DNA of 37,269 bases from CAZWUK01 sp964636685 (GTDB taxonomy: Bacteria; Bacillota; Clostridia; Christensenellales; CAG-138): the NCBI GenBank assembly GCA_964636685.1, contig CAZWUK010000011.1, positions 1-37,269 of the forward strand, given 5' to 3'. Under the pieces are notes generated by a model, which was given only the letters and a program-made list of their open reading frames with translations, was not told the DNA's origin and did no database searches. Each line of letters starts with the position of its first letter. The stretch's first letter is position 1. The position numbers and the translations under genes were made by a program. This document shows, piece by piece, positions 10,181 to 17,711 of this stretch.

Positions 10181-11387
10181 AAAAATCCGTATGACAACGC
10201 CGCTTGTGGAGATGGACGGCGATGAAATGACCCGCGTGCTGTGGCAGCAGATCAAGGATGAACTGCTGACCCCGTTTGTGGAGCTGAACACCGAATACTA
10301 TGATCTCGGGCTGCCGTACCGCGATAAAACCCGCGATCAGGTGACGGTGGACGCAGCCAACGCCATCAAAAAATACGGCGTGGGCGTCAAGTGCGCCACC
10401 ATCACCCCCAACGCGCAGCGCGTGGAGGAATACCACCTCTCCGAGATGTGGAAAAGCCCCAACGGCACCATCCGCGCCATCCTTGACGGCACGGTATTTC
10501 GCGCACCCATCCTGATTCCCGCCATTCGCCCCGTCGTGCGCAACTGGAAAAAGCCCATCACCATCGCCCGTCACGCTTATGGCGACGTTTACTAAGCGAC
10601 CGAGTACCGCGTCCCCGAAAAGGGCAAGGCGGAGCTGGTGTTTACCGGCGAAAACGGCGCGACCTTCCGCCAGACGGTGTATGACTTTGAATGTCCCGGC
10701 GTGTTGCAGGCGCAGTACAACAAGGATTCTTCCATCCGCTCCTTTGCAAACGCCTGCTTCCAGTACGCCATCGACACCAAACAGGATCTCTGGTTTGCCA
10801 CCAAGGACACCATCAGCAAACAATACGACCATACGTTTAAGGATATTTTTCAGGAGATCTTTGACAAGGACTATCGGGAAAAATTTGACGCGCTTGGCAT
10901 CTCGTATTTCTATACGCTCATCGACGACGCGGTCGCGCGCGTAATCCGCAGCGAGGGCGGCTATATCTGGGCGTGCAAAAACTACGACGGCGATGTGATG
11001 AGCGACATGGTTTCCACAGCGTTCGGTTCGCTTGCCATGATGACGAGCGTTCTGGTTTCCCCGGAGGGCAATTACGAATACGAAGCCGCGCATGGCACGG
11101 TCACACGGCATTACTACAAGTACCTCAAGGGCGAAGCGACCTCAACAAACCCCATGGCGACCATTTACGCCTGGAGCGGCGCGCTCAAAAAGCGCGGCGA
11201 GCTGGACAAAAACGACGCGCTTGTCGGGTTTTCCGACGCGCTTGAAAAAGCCTGCATCGACACCCTGAATGATGGCGTGATGACGCGCGATCTTGTGGGA
11301 CTTGTCGATGACAAGAGCACCGTCACGGCCGCAAGCTCGCTGGACTTTATCCGCGCGGTGCGCGCGCGCCTTGAGGCTGCGCTGTAA
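10173..11387 (+). pseudogene. icd: NADP-dependent isocitrate dehydrogenase with an in-frame TAA
   Basis: A 404-codon reading frame for the homodimeric NADP-type isocitrate dehydrogenase, which decarboxylates isocitrate to 2-oxoglutarate. It begins TTPLVEMDGDEMTRVLWQQI and includes the substrate-loop segment WKSPNGTIRAILDGTVFR. At codon 141 (10593-10595) a TAA interrupts GDVY-stop-ATEYRV, where relatives carry a Lys or similar residue. The downstream 263 codons remain open and well conserved (GGYIWACKNYDGDVMSD, FEAAHGTVTRHYYKY-like), so the damage is a single base and recent, or a sequence error. Neither half could make an active enzyme. There is no ribosome-binding site after the stop. The start has GGGGAGGGG upstream and overlaps the aconitase stop. 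Confidence 0.9.
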
Positions 11388-11414
11388 GGCAAGCCTTTCC
11401 GCCATTACCGGCAG

Positions 11415-11440
11415 CGACAATCAGTCGTTGTCGGTTTTTT
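11415..11440 (+). terminator. Intrinsic terminator after icd
   Basis: CGACAA pairs with TTGTCG across a seven-base loop and is followed by GTTTTTTG, 27 bp past the icd stop. Confidence 0.8.
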
Positions 11441-11556
11441 GTTGCCACGCGCTATTTGCCTTGCGGCAATCGCATGGCGTCAGGCACGTATCGTATCCGT
11501 TTTTGTCAAGCCTTCGACAGGATCAAAAAGGATTCCCTTTTTTTAGAAAATAAGTG

Positions 11557-11601
11557 TTGACAAGCGTTTGTTAATCGTTTGCAATTCTTATTAGTAAATA
11601 A
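11557..11601 (+). promoter_or_regulatory. Promoter and likely Fur/PerR-type operator of the regulator gene
   Basis: TTGACA (11557-11562), a 17-base spacer and TGCAAT form a plausible promoter. At 11588-11601 lies TTATTAGTAAATAA, an inverted repeat with five-base arms, AT-rich and similar in type to Per boxes. It covers the expected transcription start, so autorepression is likely (inference). Confidence 0.55.
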
Positions 11602-11621
11602 TCTCAATAAGGAATGGTTCC

Positions 11622-12002
11622 ATGATTCAACGCAACACCATCCAGTGCGCCTTGGTTTTTGAAACGGTAAACAAGCTGCACTGTCACGCGACTGCCGACG
11701 AGGTATACGAAGCGATCGCGCTGCAACACGCCAACATCAGCAAGGCCACGGTCTATCGCAACCTGAATCGTCTGTCCGACATGGGCAAGATTCGCAAGCT
11801 CGAGATTCCCGGCGGCGCCGAATGCTTCGACCACCAGTGCCATCCGCATTATCACCTCCGCTGTGAAAAATGCGGCAAAGTCTTTGATGTGGATATGGAA
11901 TACCTGGGGGATCTGGAGCAAAAGCTTCGACAGCCGACTGATTTTTTGATTACCGGCTGCGATATTTTCTTCAAGGGCGTCTGTCCAGCCTGCAGAGAAT
12001 GA
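11622..12002 (+). CDS. Fur-family regulator, PerR-like
   Basis: A 126-residue DNA-binding metalloregulator of slightly short Fur-family length. The winged helix contains ATADEVYEAIALQHANISKATVYRNLNRL. The dimerisation domain has FDHQCHPHYHLRCEKCGKVFDVD. Structural zinc cysteines are in CEKC and CPAC. The residue following CGKVF is Asp, as at PerR D104, rather than the Glu typical of Fur. This favours a peroxide-sensing PerR role, but the call is by motif only. The start has AAGGAA upstream. A promoter with an overlapping palindrome precedes it. It stands alone between icd and the QueD-like gene. Confidence 0.85.
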   Translation: MIQRNTIQCALVFETVNKLHCHATADEVYEAIALQHANISKATVYRNLNRLSDMGKIRKLEIPGGAECFDHQCHPHYHLRCEKCGKVFDVDMEYLGDLEQKLRQPTDFLITGCDIFFKGVCPACRE

Positions 12003-12092
12003 TTCGACGTCTGCCGACGACGCCATTCCTTTTTTCAGCGCACATACGGGAGCGAAAAAACCCGTAAATATATGAAAATATGGGGTACTTTT

Positions 12093-12656
12093 ATGAGAAG
12101 CATTACGAAACTGGACCTGCAATATGCACATCGATTCTACGGTTTTAAGGGCGAGGCACAGTACCTGCACGGTCATACGGGCATTTTGACGATCGAGGTC
12201 GAGGATTCCGTTGAACCGGGCGTCAATATGGTGTTCCCCTGCAACGAGATACAAAAGACCGCTTGGGAGGTTCTGAAGAATTTTGACCATGCGCTGATTT
12301 TGCGGGAGGACGATCCGCTGCTGCCCGCGATTTTAAGCGTTTATGAAGCGCAGGGCATCAAGGACGGCGCCCCCACCAACAAGATGAAGGGGCCCGCGTT
12401 CCAGACGGAGCTTGCAACAGCCTATCCCGCGTGCCGTTTGGTCGTCACAAAAGAGACAATGACCGTGGAGGGAATGATAAAGATCGTCTACTCGCTGCTG
12501 AAGGACAAGCTCAACATCGCAAAGCTGACCTTTACCAGCGGCGTCAACGCTGCTTCGGAAGAATTCAGCGCCCGCAAAGAGATCGATCGCTGCCCGCTGT
12601 GCGGAATCGCGCTCAATGAAAACGGCGTTTGCCCGAAATGCGGATACCGTAAATAA
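12093..12656 (+). CDS. QueD/6-pyruvoyl-tetrahydropterin synthase-like protein with a zinc ribbon
   Basis: A 187-residue protein. Residues 1-150 match the QueD/PTPS fold: the zinc-binding histidines are H13 (QYAHRF) and H26/H28 (LHGHTG), and the catalytic-type FDHALIL (D65-H66) is present. The catalytic Cys that sits four residues before HGH in QueD (C-G-R-L-H-G-H in E. coli) is Ala here (EAQYLHGH). A C-terminal extension forms a zinc ribbon with C167, C170, C180 and C183 (CPLCG, CPKCG). Canonical 6-carboxytetrahydropterin synthesis is therefore doubtful. No other queuosine gene is nearby. The start at 12093 follows TATGGGGT; the ATG seven codons upstream lacks a ribosome-binding site. Confidence 0.8.
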   Translation: MRSITKLDLQYAHRFYGFKGEAQYLHGHTGILTIEVEDSVEPGVNMVFPCNEIQKTAWEVLKNFDHALILREDDPLLPAILSVYEAQGIKDGAPTNKMKGPAFQTELATAYPACRLVVTKETMTVEGMIKIVYSLLKDKLNIAKLTFTSGVNAASEEFSARKEIDRCPLCGIALNENGVCPKCGYRK

Positions 12657-12679
12657 ACGTTTCCCGAATACCGTCAAAG

Positions 12680-12720
12680 CAAACCGCCCCAGCGCATAGG
12701 CCGGGGCGGTTGCTTATTTG
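12680..12720. terminator. Bidirectional terminator between the QueD-like gene and the symporter
   Basis: AACCGCCCC (12683-12691) pairs with GGGGCGGTT (12704-12712), flanked by GCTTATTTG on one side and an A-containing stretch on the other. It separates two convergent genes. Confidence 0.85.
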
Positions 12721-12728
12721 TACGTCCT

Positions 12729-14147
12729 TTACGCCATCGGCGCGGGATGTTTTTTGTAAGTGCACAGGCTCACCGCGACCAGTACGATACCGCACGCAAT
12801 CGATCCGGGAACGGCTGCGCCGAGATTGAACGGCTGTCCCAGAAGCTTCCACAAAATGCTCACGAAAAAGCCCGTCAGAATACTGGACACAATCCCCGCC
12901 TTCGTCGCTTTTTTCCAGTAGAGCGCCGCAACGGCGGGCAGTCCCACGGACGCTGCATAGAATGTCCACGCAAACATCAGCGCGTCGTAGGCGTTTTTGA
13001 TGTACAGCGCAATCACCATCGCGCCAAGCGCCAGAACGACCGTCAGTACGCGTGAGATACGAAGCTCCGTTTTTTCGGACAGATCCGGCTTTCGCGTTTT
13101 CCAAATGTCAGAGACAAACGTCTGCGTGGAGATCAAAAGATAGCTGTCCGCGCTCGACATCATCACGGAAAGCAACCCCGCAAGGGTCAGTCCCGTGATG
13201 CCGATGGGCAGTACGCGAATCACCATCGTCGGGATCACCGCGTCCGCGGTGCCGAATTCCTCGACGATGTTGGGATACAGCTGTCTTGCCGCAAGCCCCA
13301 GCCCCAGTGTGACAAGGATCGTCAGCGCATATACCGACGTTCCCCAGAACATGCCTTTTGTCGCCGCCTTTTTGCTCTTTGCCGCAAACGCGCGCTGCCA
13401 CATCTCGGCGCCCGCCATGGTAAAGACCAGATTGGTCATGATCATGCCGATCAGCTCCCCGTCGAGCTTCATTTGGAAAAATTCACTTGGCGTATTGCGA
13501 ATCAGCTCGGAAAGACCGCCGAGCTTTCCAATACTCATCCCCGGCAGCAGAATATAAACGAACAACAGCAGCATGAAAAACTGCACGACGTCCGTGTAAA
13601 CGACGCCGAACAGACCCGACGCCGCAGTATACGCGATAAATATCAGGGTGGCGATGATCGCGCCCATCTCATAGGTAATGCCGATTTCGCCGCCGATCAT
13701 GCGGAAAATCGTCGCGGTGGCGGACACCTGTGAGGCGACTGTCGCCATCATGGTGTACCCGATCAGCGCCGCGATCAGGTATTTGACGTTTTTTCCATAG
13801 CGCAGCTCGATCAGCTCCGGAATGGAGGAGACGCCGCGCGTACGACCCACTTCTTCAATTCTGCCCGAAATGCCGGAAAACACAAACATGCCGAGAAGAT
13901 AGGGGATGGCGATGGCAACCGAGCGCATTCCGCTCGTGTAGCTGATACCGCCTCTGCCCATCATGGCGCTGCCGCCGATGATCGTGGCGCAGACGGTGGC
14001 GGCAAGCGTCATCGGCCCCAGCGACCGCCCCGCAACATAGAAATCACCGCCGTTTTTGATCCGTTTGACAAAATACAGCCCAATGCCCAGCATAAAAAGC
14101 ATATAGAGCGCGACAATGACAAGATCGATTGTTGTTACATGATTCAT
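12729..14147 (-). CDS. Sodium:solute symporter (SSS family)
   Basis: A 472-residue integral membrane protein with about 13 hydrophobic segments. SSS features include FYVAGRSLGPMTLAATVCAT near the N terminus, SQVSATATIFRMIGG, and GLLSVMMSSADSYLLISTQT in the region of the conserved sodium-site serines. Proline, pantothenate or another organic solute could be the substrate; the sequence does not let me choose. The start at 14147 has GAGGG at normal spacing; an upstream GTG four codons earlier would place that site inside the gene. It stands alone, convergent with the QueD-like gene. I see no clear promoter in 14148-14400. Confidence 0.9.
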   Translation of the reverse strand: MNHVTTIDLVIVALYMLFMLGIGLYFVKRIKNGGDFYVAGRSLGPMTLAATVCATIIGGSAMMGRGGISYTSGMRSVAIAIPYLLGMFVFSGISGRIEEVGRTRGVSSIPELIELRYGKNVKYLIAALIGYTMMATVASQVSATATIFRMIGGEIGITYEMGAIIATLIFIAYTAASGLFGVVYTDVVQFFMLLLFVYILLPGMSIGKLGGLSELIRNTPSEFFQMKLDGELIGMIMTNLVFTMAGAEMWQRAFAAKSKKAATKGMFWGTSVYALTILVTLGLGLAARQLYPNIVEEFGTADAVIPTMVIRVLPIGITGLTLAGLLSVMMSSADSYLLISTQTFVSDIWKTRKPDLSEKTELRISRVLTVVLALGAMVIALYIKNAYDALMFAWTFYAASVGLPAVAALYWKKATKAGIVSSILTGFFVSILWKLLGQPFNLGAAVPGSIACGIVLVAVSLCTYKKHPAPMA

Positions 14148-14528
14148 TTGTACCCTCACTTTCTTACATTACCCGTTCTTTTCCCAAAAGCACGGTGCCA
14201 AAGAAAAAGACACCTTCTATCATAAACGGCATACCTGCCGAAAAGAGAAAAAGAATATCAGGCGGAAACCCACGGTTTTCGTCTGCGCTTTTAATCAATT
14301 GTCCTGTTTCCGCAAAGTGTTGCGAAGAATCAAAAACAAAGTGCAAGGAAAAGCACAACAAATTGTATATTTTATTTTAGCAAGGCTTTTTGCAGAAAGT
14401 CAACCCTTCTTTGCTTTCTGTGCAAAAAGCCGGAAAATAACAGAAAATATGACAGGGCACGATTTCTCATATCCGCACATCTTCCTTGCCGTTTGCATGC
14501 CTGTAACAGCAACTTTTTTGAGCGCAAC

Positions 14529-14566
14529 AAAAAAGCGCGAGCGGTTCTTGTGAAACCCGTTCGCGC
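14529..14566 (-). terminator. Intrinsic terminator, probably ending the uppP transcript
   Basis: On the minus strand, GCGCGA...TCGCGC with extended imperfect pairing is followed by CTTTTTTG. The nearest upstream minus gene is uppP, about 500 bp away, so the transcript would run through repeat R1-A antisense. The rest of 14148-14600 holds no gene I can support. Confidence 0.65.
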
Positions 14567-14602
14567 AATTGGTGATTGCTTCCTGTGATGCAAGACGAAA
14601 AC

Positions 14603-14823
14603 AATATCGGTTTTGAATGTGCGGGTAGGTTGGCAAGCGTCTTGGCAGAGAGGGCTTTACTTTTCTTTCGCGCTCGGCGGCGCGACAAAGAAAAGTAACA
14701 AAAGAAGTCGGCCTCTAGGGCTGGCGTTGGTCAGATACAAACGCATCCTGGGGTATCGGCATCTGGCCTGCCGTTGGCAGGCTTATCGGTCGATGGAATG
14801 TGGGAAAAAGATCTTGCAGAACG
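14603..14823 (+). repeat. Dispersed repeat R1, copy A
   Basis: One of five copies in the window. Order of blocks: a left end like TATTGGTTTCTGATATGC, a hairpin of CTTTTCTTTCGCGC with GCGCGACAAAGAAAAG, the spacer TAACAAAAGAAGTCGG, then GGGCTGGCGTTGGTCAG, GGGGTATCGGCATCTGG, the strong hairpin GCCTGCC-GTT-GGCAGGC (14766-14782) and the end AAGATCTTGCAGAACG. An 11-bp stem hairpin, CGCCTTCCATT with AATGGAAGGCG (14829-14866), follows directly. Apparent reading frames across it are not convincing genes. Confidence 0.9.
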
Positions 14824-15031
14824 AGGAACGCCTTCCATTTCTTTCGCTAGAAAATAATGGAAGGCGTAGATTACTTCGGCTTGCATGCCGTCATGATGGG
14901 AACAGAAAAAAGGTTGAATATATAACCGGTTTGCTCCATGCCTGTTTTTCAGATTCTCTAATTTTGAACGCAGCAGGCAGAAAAATGTTTGTTATTAAAC
15001 CATTTCCCCATTGCCACATTGCTTTTTCTTG

Positions 15032-15063
15032 CCTACTTCTTTTTCTCATGAAAAAGAAGTAGG
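15032..15063. repeat. Palindrome R2 abutting the uppP stop codon
   Basis: A perfect 13-bp inverted repeat (CCTACTTCTTTTT and its complement), extended by one more pair with a TCAT loop. It ends at the base adjacent to the uppP TAA. It is preceded by GCTTTTTCTTG, as in other R2 copies. No U-tract follows it in the uppP transcript. Confidence 0.85.
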
Positions 15064-15867
15064 TTACCATTTGCCGAGAAGCTGCATCACGATAACAAAC
15101 AAGCCCAGCACCGCCGTGTAGATGGCAAAGCCCCAGAGCTTCTTTTTCTTCACCGCCATGAGCATAAAGCGAATGGCAAAATAGCCCGTAACGCCCGCAA
15201 CAATCATGCCGACAACAACGGGAAAGAAATTCAGCCCCGCGATCCCAGACTCAATCGCGTCCGGTATTTCCAGCACGGCGCCGCCAACGATGGCAATGAT
15301 GGACATCAGGAACGAAAAGTCCGCCGCCGCCTTGCGGTTCAATCCCGAAAACAGCGCGCCGGCAATGGTCGAGCCGGAGCGGGAAACACCCGGCAGCACC
15401 GCAATCCCCTGCATGGTACCGATGATGAGCGCGTCCTTGACCGCGACGTCCTTGAGTTTGTGCTGCTGCTCTCTGGGGCGTGCCAGCACATCCGCCAGCA
15501 CAAGGATCACACTGGTCAAAAGGAAACACACACCAAGATAATCCCCTGCCTCGGCCGCGGTATAAAATGCTTCAAACGGGCCAACCTTTTTGAAGAGGAT
15601 CGCAATAATGACCGTAGGCACGGTCGCCAACAGCAGCATGCCAACCGTTCTTTGGAACGGGTGCTTGACAAGGTTCCATACCGTTTTCCAATAAACGATC
15701 AAGACCGCCACAAGCGTGCCAATATGCAGCATCAGCGTGAAAAACAGCGCGCCTTCGTCTACGCCGAACAGATGCGTCAGCAGCAGCAGATGCCCGCTTG
15801 ACGACACCGGCAAAAATTCACAAAGCCCCTGCACAAACCCCAGCAGGATGGCAAGCCATACAGTCAT
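15064..15867 (-). CDS. uppP: Undecaprenyl-diphosphatase UppP/BacA
   Basis: A 267-residue membrane enzyme that recycles undecaprenyl pyrophosphate to the monophosphate carrier used for peptidoglycan. Diagnostic motifs are both present: QGLCEFLPVSSSGH near the N terminus (the glutamate-rich motif and phosphate-binding serines) and PGVSRSGSTIAGAL around residue 165. About eight hydrophobic segments. The ATG at 15867 has GGGAGG upstream; longer starts would lack a ribosome-binding site and would extend into the promoter. It is divergent from the unknown gene at 16002. Its stop codon touches an R2 palindrome. Confidence 0.95.
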   Translation of the reverse strand: MTVWLAILLGFVQGLCEFLPVSSSGHLLLLTHLFGVDEGALFFTLMLHIGTLVAVLIVYWKTVWNLVKHPFQRTVGMLLLATVPTVIIAILFKKVGPFEAFYTAAEAGDYLGVCFLLTSVILVLADVLARPREQQHKLKDVAVKDALIIGTMQGIAVLPGVSRSGSTIAGALFSGLNRKAAADFSFLMSIIAIVGGAVLEIPDAIESGIAGLNFFPVVVGMIVAGVTGYFAIRFMLMAVKKKKLWGFAIYTAVLGLFVIVMQLLGKW

Positions 15868-15897
15868 ACAGAACCTCCCAGCTTTTTTAGCACCACC

Positions 15898-15926
15898 ATC
15901 ATACACGCCAAAACGGACGAATACAA
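15898..15926 (-). promoter_or_regulatory. Sigma-A-type promoter of uppP
   Basis: On the minus strand, TTGTAT, a 17-base spacer and TATGAT, about 30 bases before the uppP start. Confidence 0.7.
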
Positions 15927-16001
15927 TAGAACTGCCAAAGAAATACGTTCTTAGCGCATACCCGTAAGGTCGGACGAGCGCAGGAAAAGAAGGAGAACAG
16001 C

Positions 16002-17399
16002 ATGGTTTCACTCGAGTTCATCCCCCTCAAAACCATTGACGGTAAAACGGTCGGTCATGCACGGGTTAAAGACGGCGTGGCGGATCTGACGCTAAAACGA
16101 CCCATGCGCGGTCAGGTCATCGTCCTGTCTGACAACGCAAGCGCTGCCGGCAGCATCGGCGCGCCGATCGCCATTGCGGGACAGATCAGCGCCGTCGCCG
16201 TGCACGATGGCGGAACGCTGCTCTGTTACGGCGCCGCCCGGAACGCCGCCATTACAGCGGAGGACATTCGAAGACGACTTCTCACCTTCCGCGCCGCCCA
16301 GCAGGAGCTCTCCCTGCGCGTTCCGCCGCCCGAAAATCGTGTGATTCCGACGAACAGCGTGCGCAACGAGCCGCCGCCGTGGCAGCCGACGGTTGAATAT
16401 CTCCATCCCGGCGGCAGATTGCCGGAGCGTGCCGCGGCTTCTGTCGCACCGCGCACCGGCGCATCCACGTCCACAGGCGCTCCGCCACCGCCGGCGCGTG
16501 ACCCCGTCACAACGGCGGAACGCGCGCTCTTTGACCGCGCCGTCGCTGAGACGGCCGCCCCCCTGACGCCACAGCAGCCCATAGCTGACGCAGCCGCTCC
16601 GCCGGAGCCCAGCTTCCTCGAAGCGCCGGAAAAGAAAGCTTCCACGACCGTGCCACAGGGGGAGCACAGCACCGCGGAGCAGGAGCGTCAAGTGTTCAAG
16701 GCAGAAACGCTTCGCGCCGCAGTCAAGCACAAGCGGGATTTTTCGCAGCTGCATCCGCCGCTGCCGGAATATCCTCCGTCCGTCGATACAGCATACGCGG
16801 CACAGACTTTACCGACCGTCCAAAAAGCGCCGCCGGAACCGCTCGGAGCAACAGCAAGCGACACGGAATTTTCCGTTCTCAACGCGCCGCTCCCTGTCGG
16901 TAAAACACCTACCGTCGCCGATACGGCCGCAGACGCCGCCTCTTTTGCCGCGCTTCTCAAACGCGCCGACGCCGTTTTTGCGGAGGTTCAGCGTGAAAAG
17001 CCCGACGAACCGGAGCTGTCCACGCTTGCCGAATCGTTACCGCGCCGTGACGAGCGCCGTCAGGAGCGCGCCGCCGCAGATCCGCCGGCACAGCAAACCG
17101 AAACCGCGTCCAGAGCCGTTTGGAACCACGCTGTTGACACACTGCTCGAAACGCCGGTTTCCACCGCCAAAACACCGGTTCAGAATCCGTTTCCGCATAT
17201 CTTCCCGGGCGCGCACTTTGTTCGTCTTATCGCAGACGACGGTTCCCCGTATCTCGAGGGCGACTGCATGCAGGGGCGCGAACGCGTTCGTATCCTGGCG
17301 GTGCCCGGCAATTACAGTCCGCAAACGCCCGCGCATTTGCCCGGCTTTACGAGATTTATCCGTACACGCATGGGCGGCTTCTGGGTCAAGGTGGAATAG
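16002..17399 (+). CDS. Pro/Ala-rich protein of unknown function upstream of dnaA
   Basis: A 465-residue protein I do not recognise. The N-terminal 90 residues look like a compact, mostly beta domain (MVSLEFIPLKTIDGKTVGHA...GQISAVAVHDGGTLLCYG). Residues about 100-390 are low-complexity, rich in Pro, Ala, Glu and Thr, probably disordered. The last 70 residues look folded and conserved: FPHIFPGAHFVRLIADDGSP, then a stretch ending TRFIRTRMGGFWVKVE. No signal peptide or membrane segment. The start has AAGGAGAA upstream. It is co-directional with dnaA, 312 bp ahead of it, and ends in a strong terminator. Two folded ends joined by a long flexible linker suggest a scaffold or adaptor (inference only). 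Confidence 0.8.
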   Translation: MVSLEFIPLKTIDGKTVGHARVKDGVADLTLKRPMRGQVIVLSDNASAAGSIGAPIAIAGQISAVAVHDGGTLLCYGAARNAAITAEDIRRRLLTFRAAQQELSLRVPPPENRVIPTNSVRNEPPPWQPTVEYLHPGGRLPERAAASVAPRTGASTSTGAPPPPARDPVTTAERALFDRAVAETAAPLTPQQPIADAAAPPEPSFLEAPEKKASTTVPQGEHSTAEQERQVFKAETLRAAVKHKRDFSQLHPPLPEYPPSVDTAYAAQTLPTVQKAPPEPLGATASDTEFSVLNAPLPVGKTPTVADTAADAASFAALLKRADAVFAEVQREKPDEPELSTLAESLPRRDERRQERAAADPPAQQTETASRAVWNHAVDTLLETPVSTAKTPVQNPFPHIFPGAHFVRLIADDGSPYLEGDCMQGRERVRILAVPGNYSPQTPAHLPGFTRFIRTRMGGFWVKVE

Positions 17400-17416
17400 A
17401 ATCGAAGTGTTTTTTT

Positions 17417-17443
17417 AAAAAAGCGGCAATTGCGCCGCTTTTT
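17417..17443 (+). terminator. Intrinsic terminator before dnaA
   Basis: AAAAAAGCGGC and GCCGCTTTTT pair across a short loop 17 bp past the stop of the preceding gene. The symmetrical A and T runs would allow both directions. Confidence 0.9.
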
Positions 17444-17500
17444 CCTTTCCCGATCGCTCCTTTTCCCTTTTTTAGGTCTGCGGCTGCAAATACTATCTTT

Positions 17501-17591
17501 TTTTACACAAAATTGTTTTATTCCTTTTTTGTAACGACATGTGGGGATCGAAAAAAAGTTATCCACAATATGTTGTTGTTTCTGTGGAAAA
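17501..17591. other. oriC: Origin region, part 1: DnaA boxes upstream of dnaA
   Basis: In the 312-bp gap before dnaA: TTTTACACA (17501-17509, one mismatch), a perfect TTATCCACA (17559-17567) and TGTGGAAAA (17583-17591, minus strand, one mismatch). The surroundings are AT-rich and rich in T runs. This matches the incC-like half of a bipartite Firmicute origin, and may also autoregulate dnaA. Confidence 0.75.
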
Positions 17592-17649
17592 ACCCGCTTT
17601 AATGCCGTCCTTTTCTTCCTTTTTTGGGGATTTGTAAAATTTGAAATTC

Positions 17650-17678
17650 TTGTAATCGTCGGTTTCGTTTGGTATGAT
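17650..17678 (+). promoter_or_regulatory. Promoter of dnaA
   Basis: TTGTAA, a 17-base spacer and TATGAT, about 33 bases before the dnaA ATG. Confidence 0.75.
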
Positions 17679-17711
17679 AATCAAGACGTAATGGGGAGGA
17701 ATAGCAAATAG

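Noticed and set aside
8819..10291. Long antisense frames opposite aconitase and icd (8819-10291 and 10071-11111, minus)
   Set aside because: Shadows of GC-rich coding sequence; protein content is compositionally odd and shows no family motif.
12003..12092. preQ1-type riboswitch before the QueD-like gene, suggested by ACGGG...CCCGT and an A-rich stretch
   Set aside because: The tail does not fit the class I consensus, and no ribosome-binding site is enclosed. A class II fold cannot be judged by eye.
14613..15062. A possible 149-residue protein across R1 copy A, and similar frames across copies B, D and E (for example 24755-25024 minus)
   Set aside because: The shared stretches (FALGGATKKSNKRSRP-like) come from the DNA repeat itself, occur in different lengths and frames, and are followed by unrelated tails; no ribosome-binding sites.
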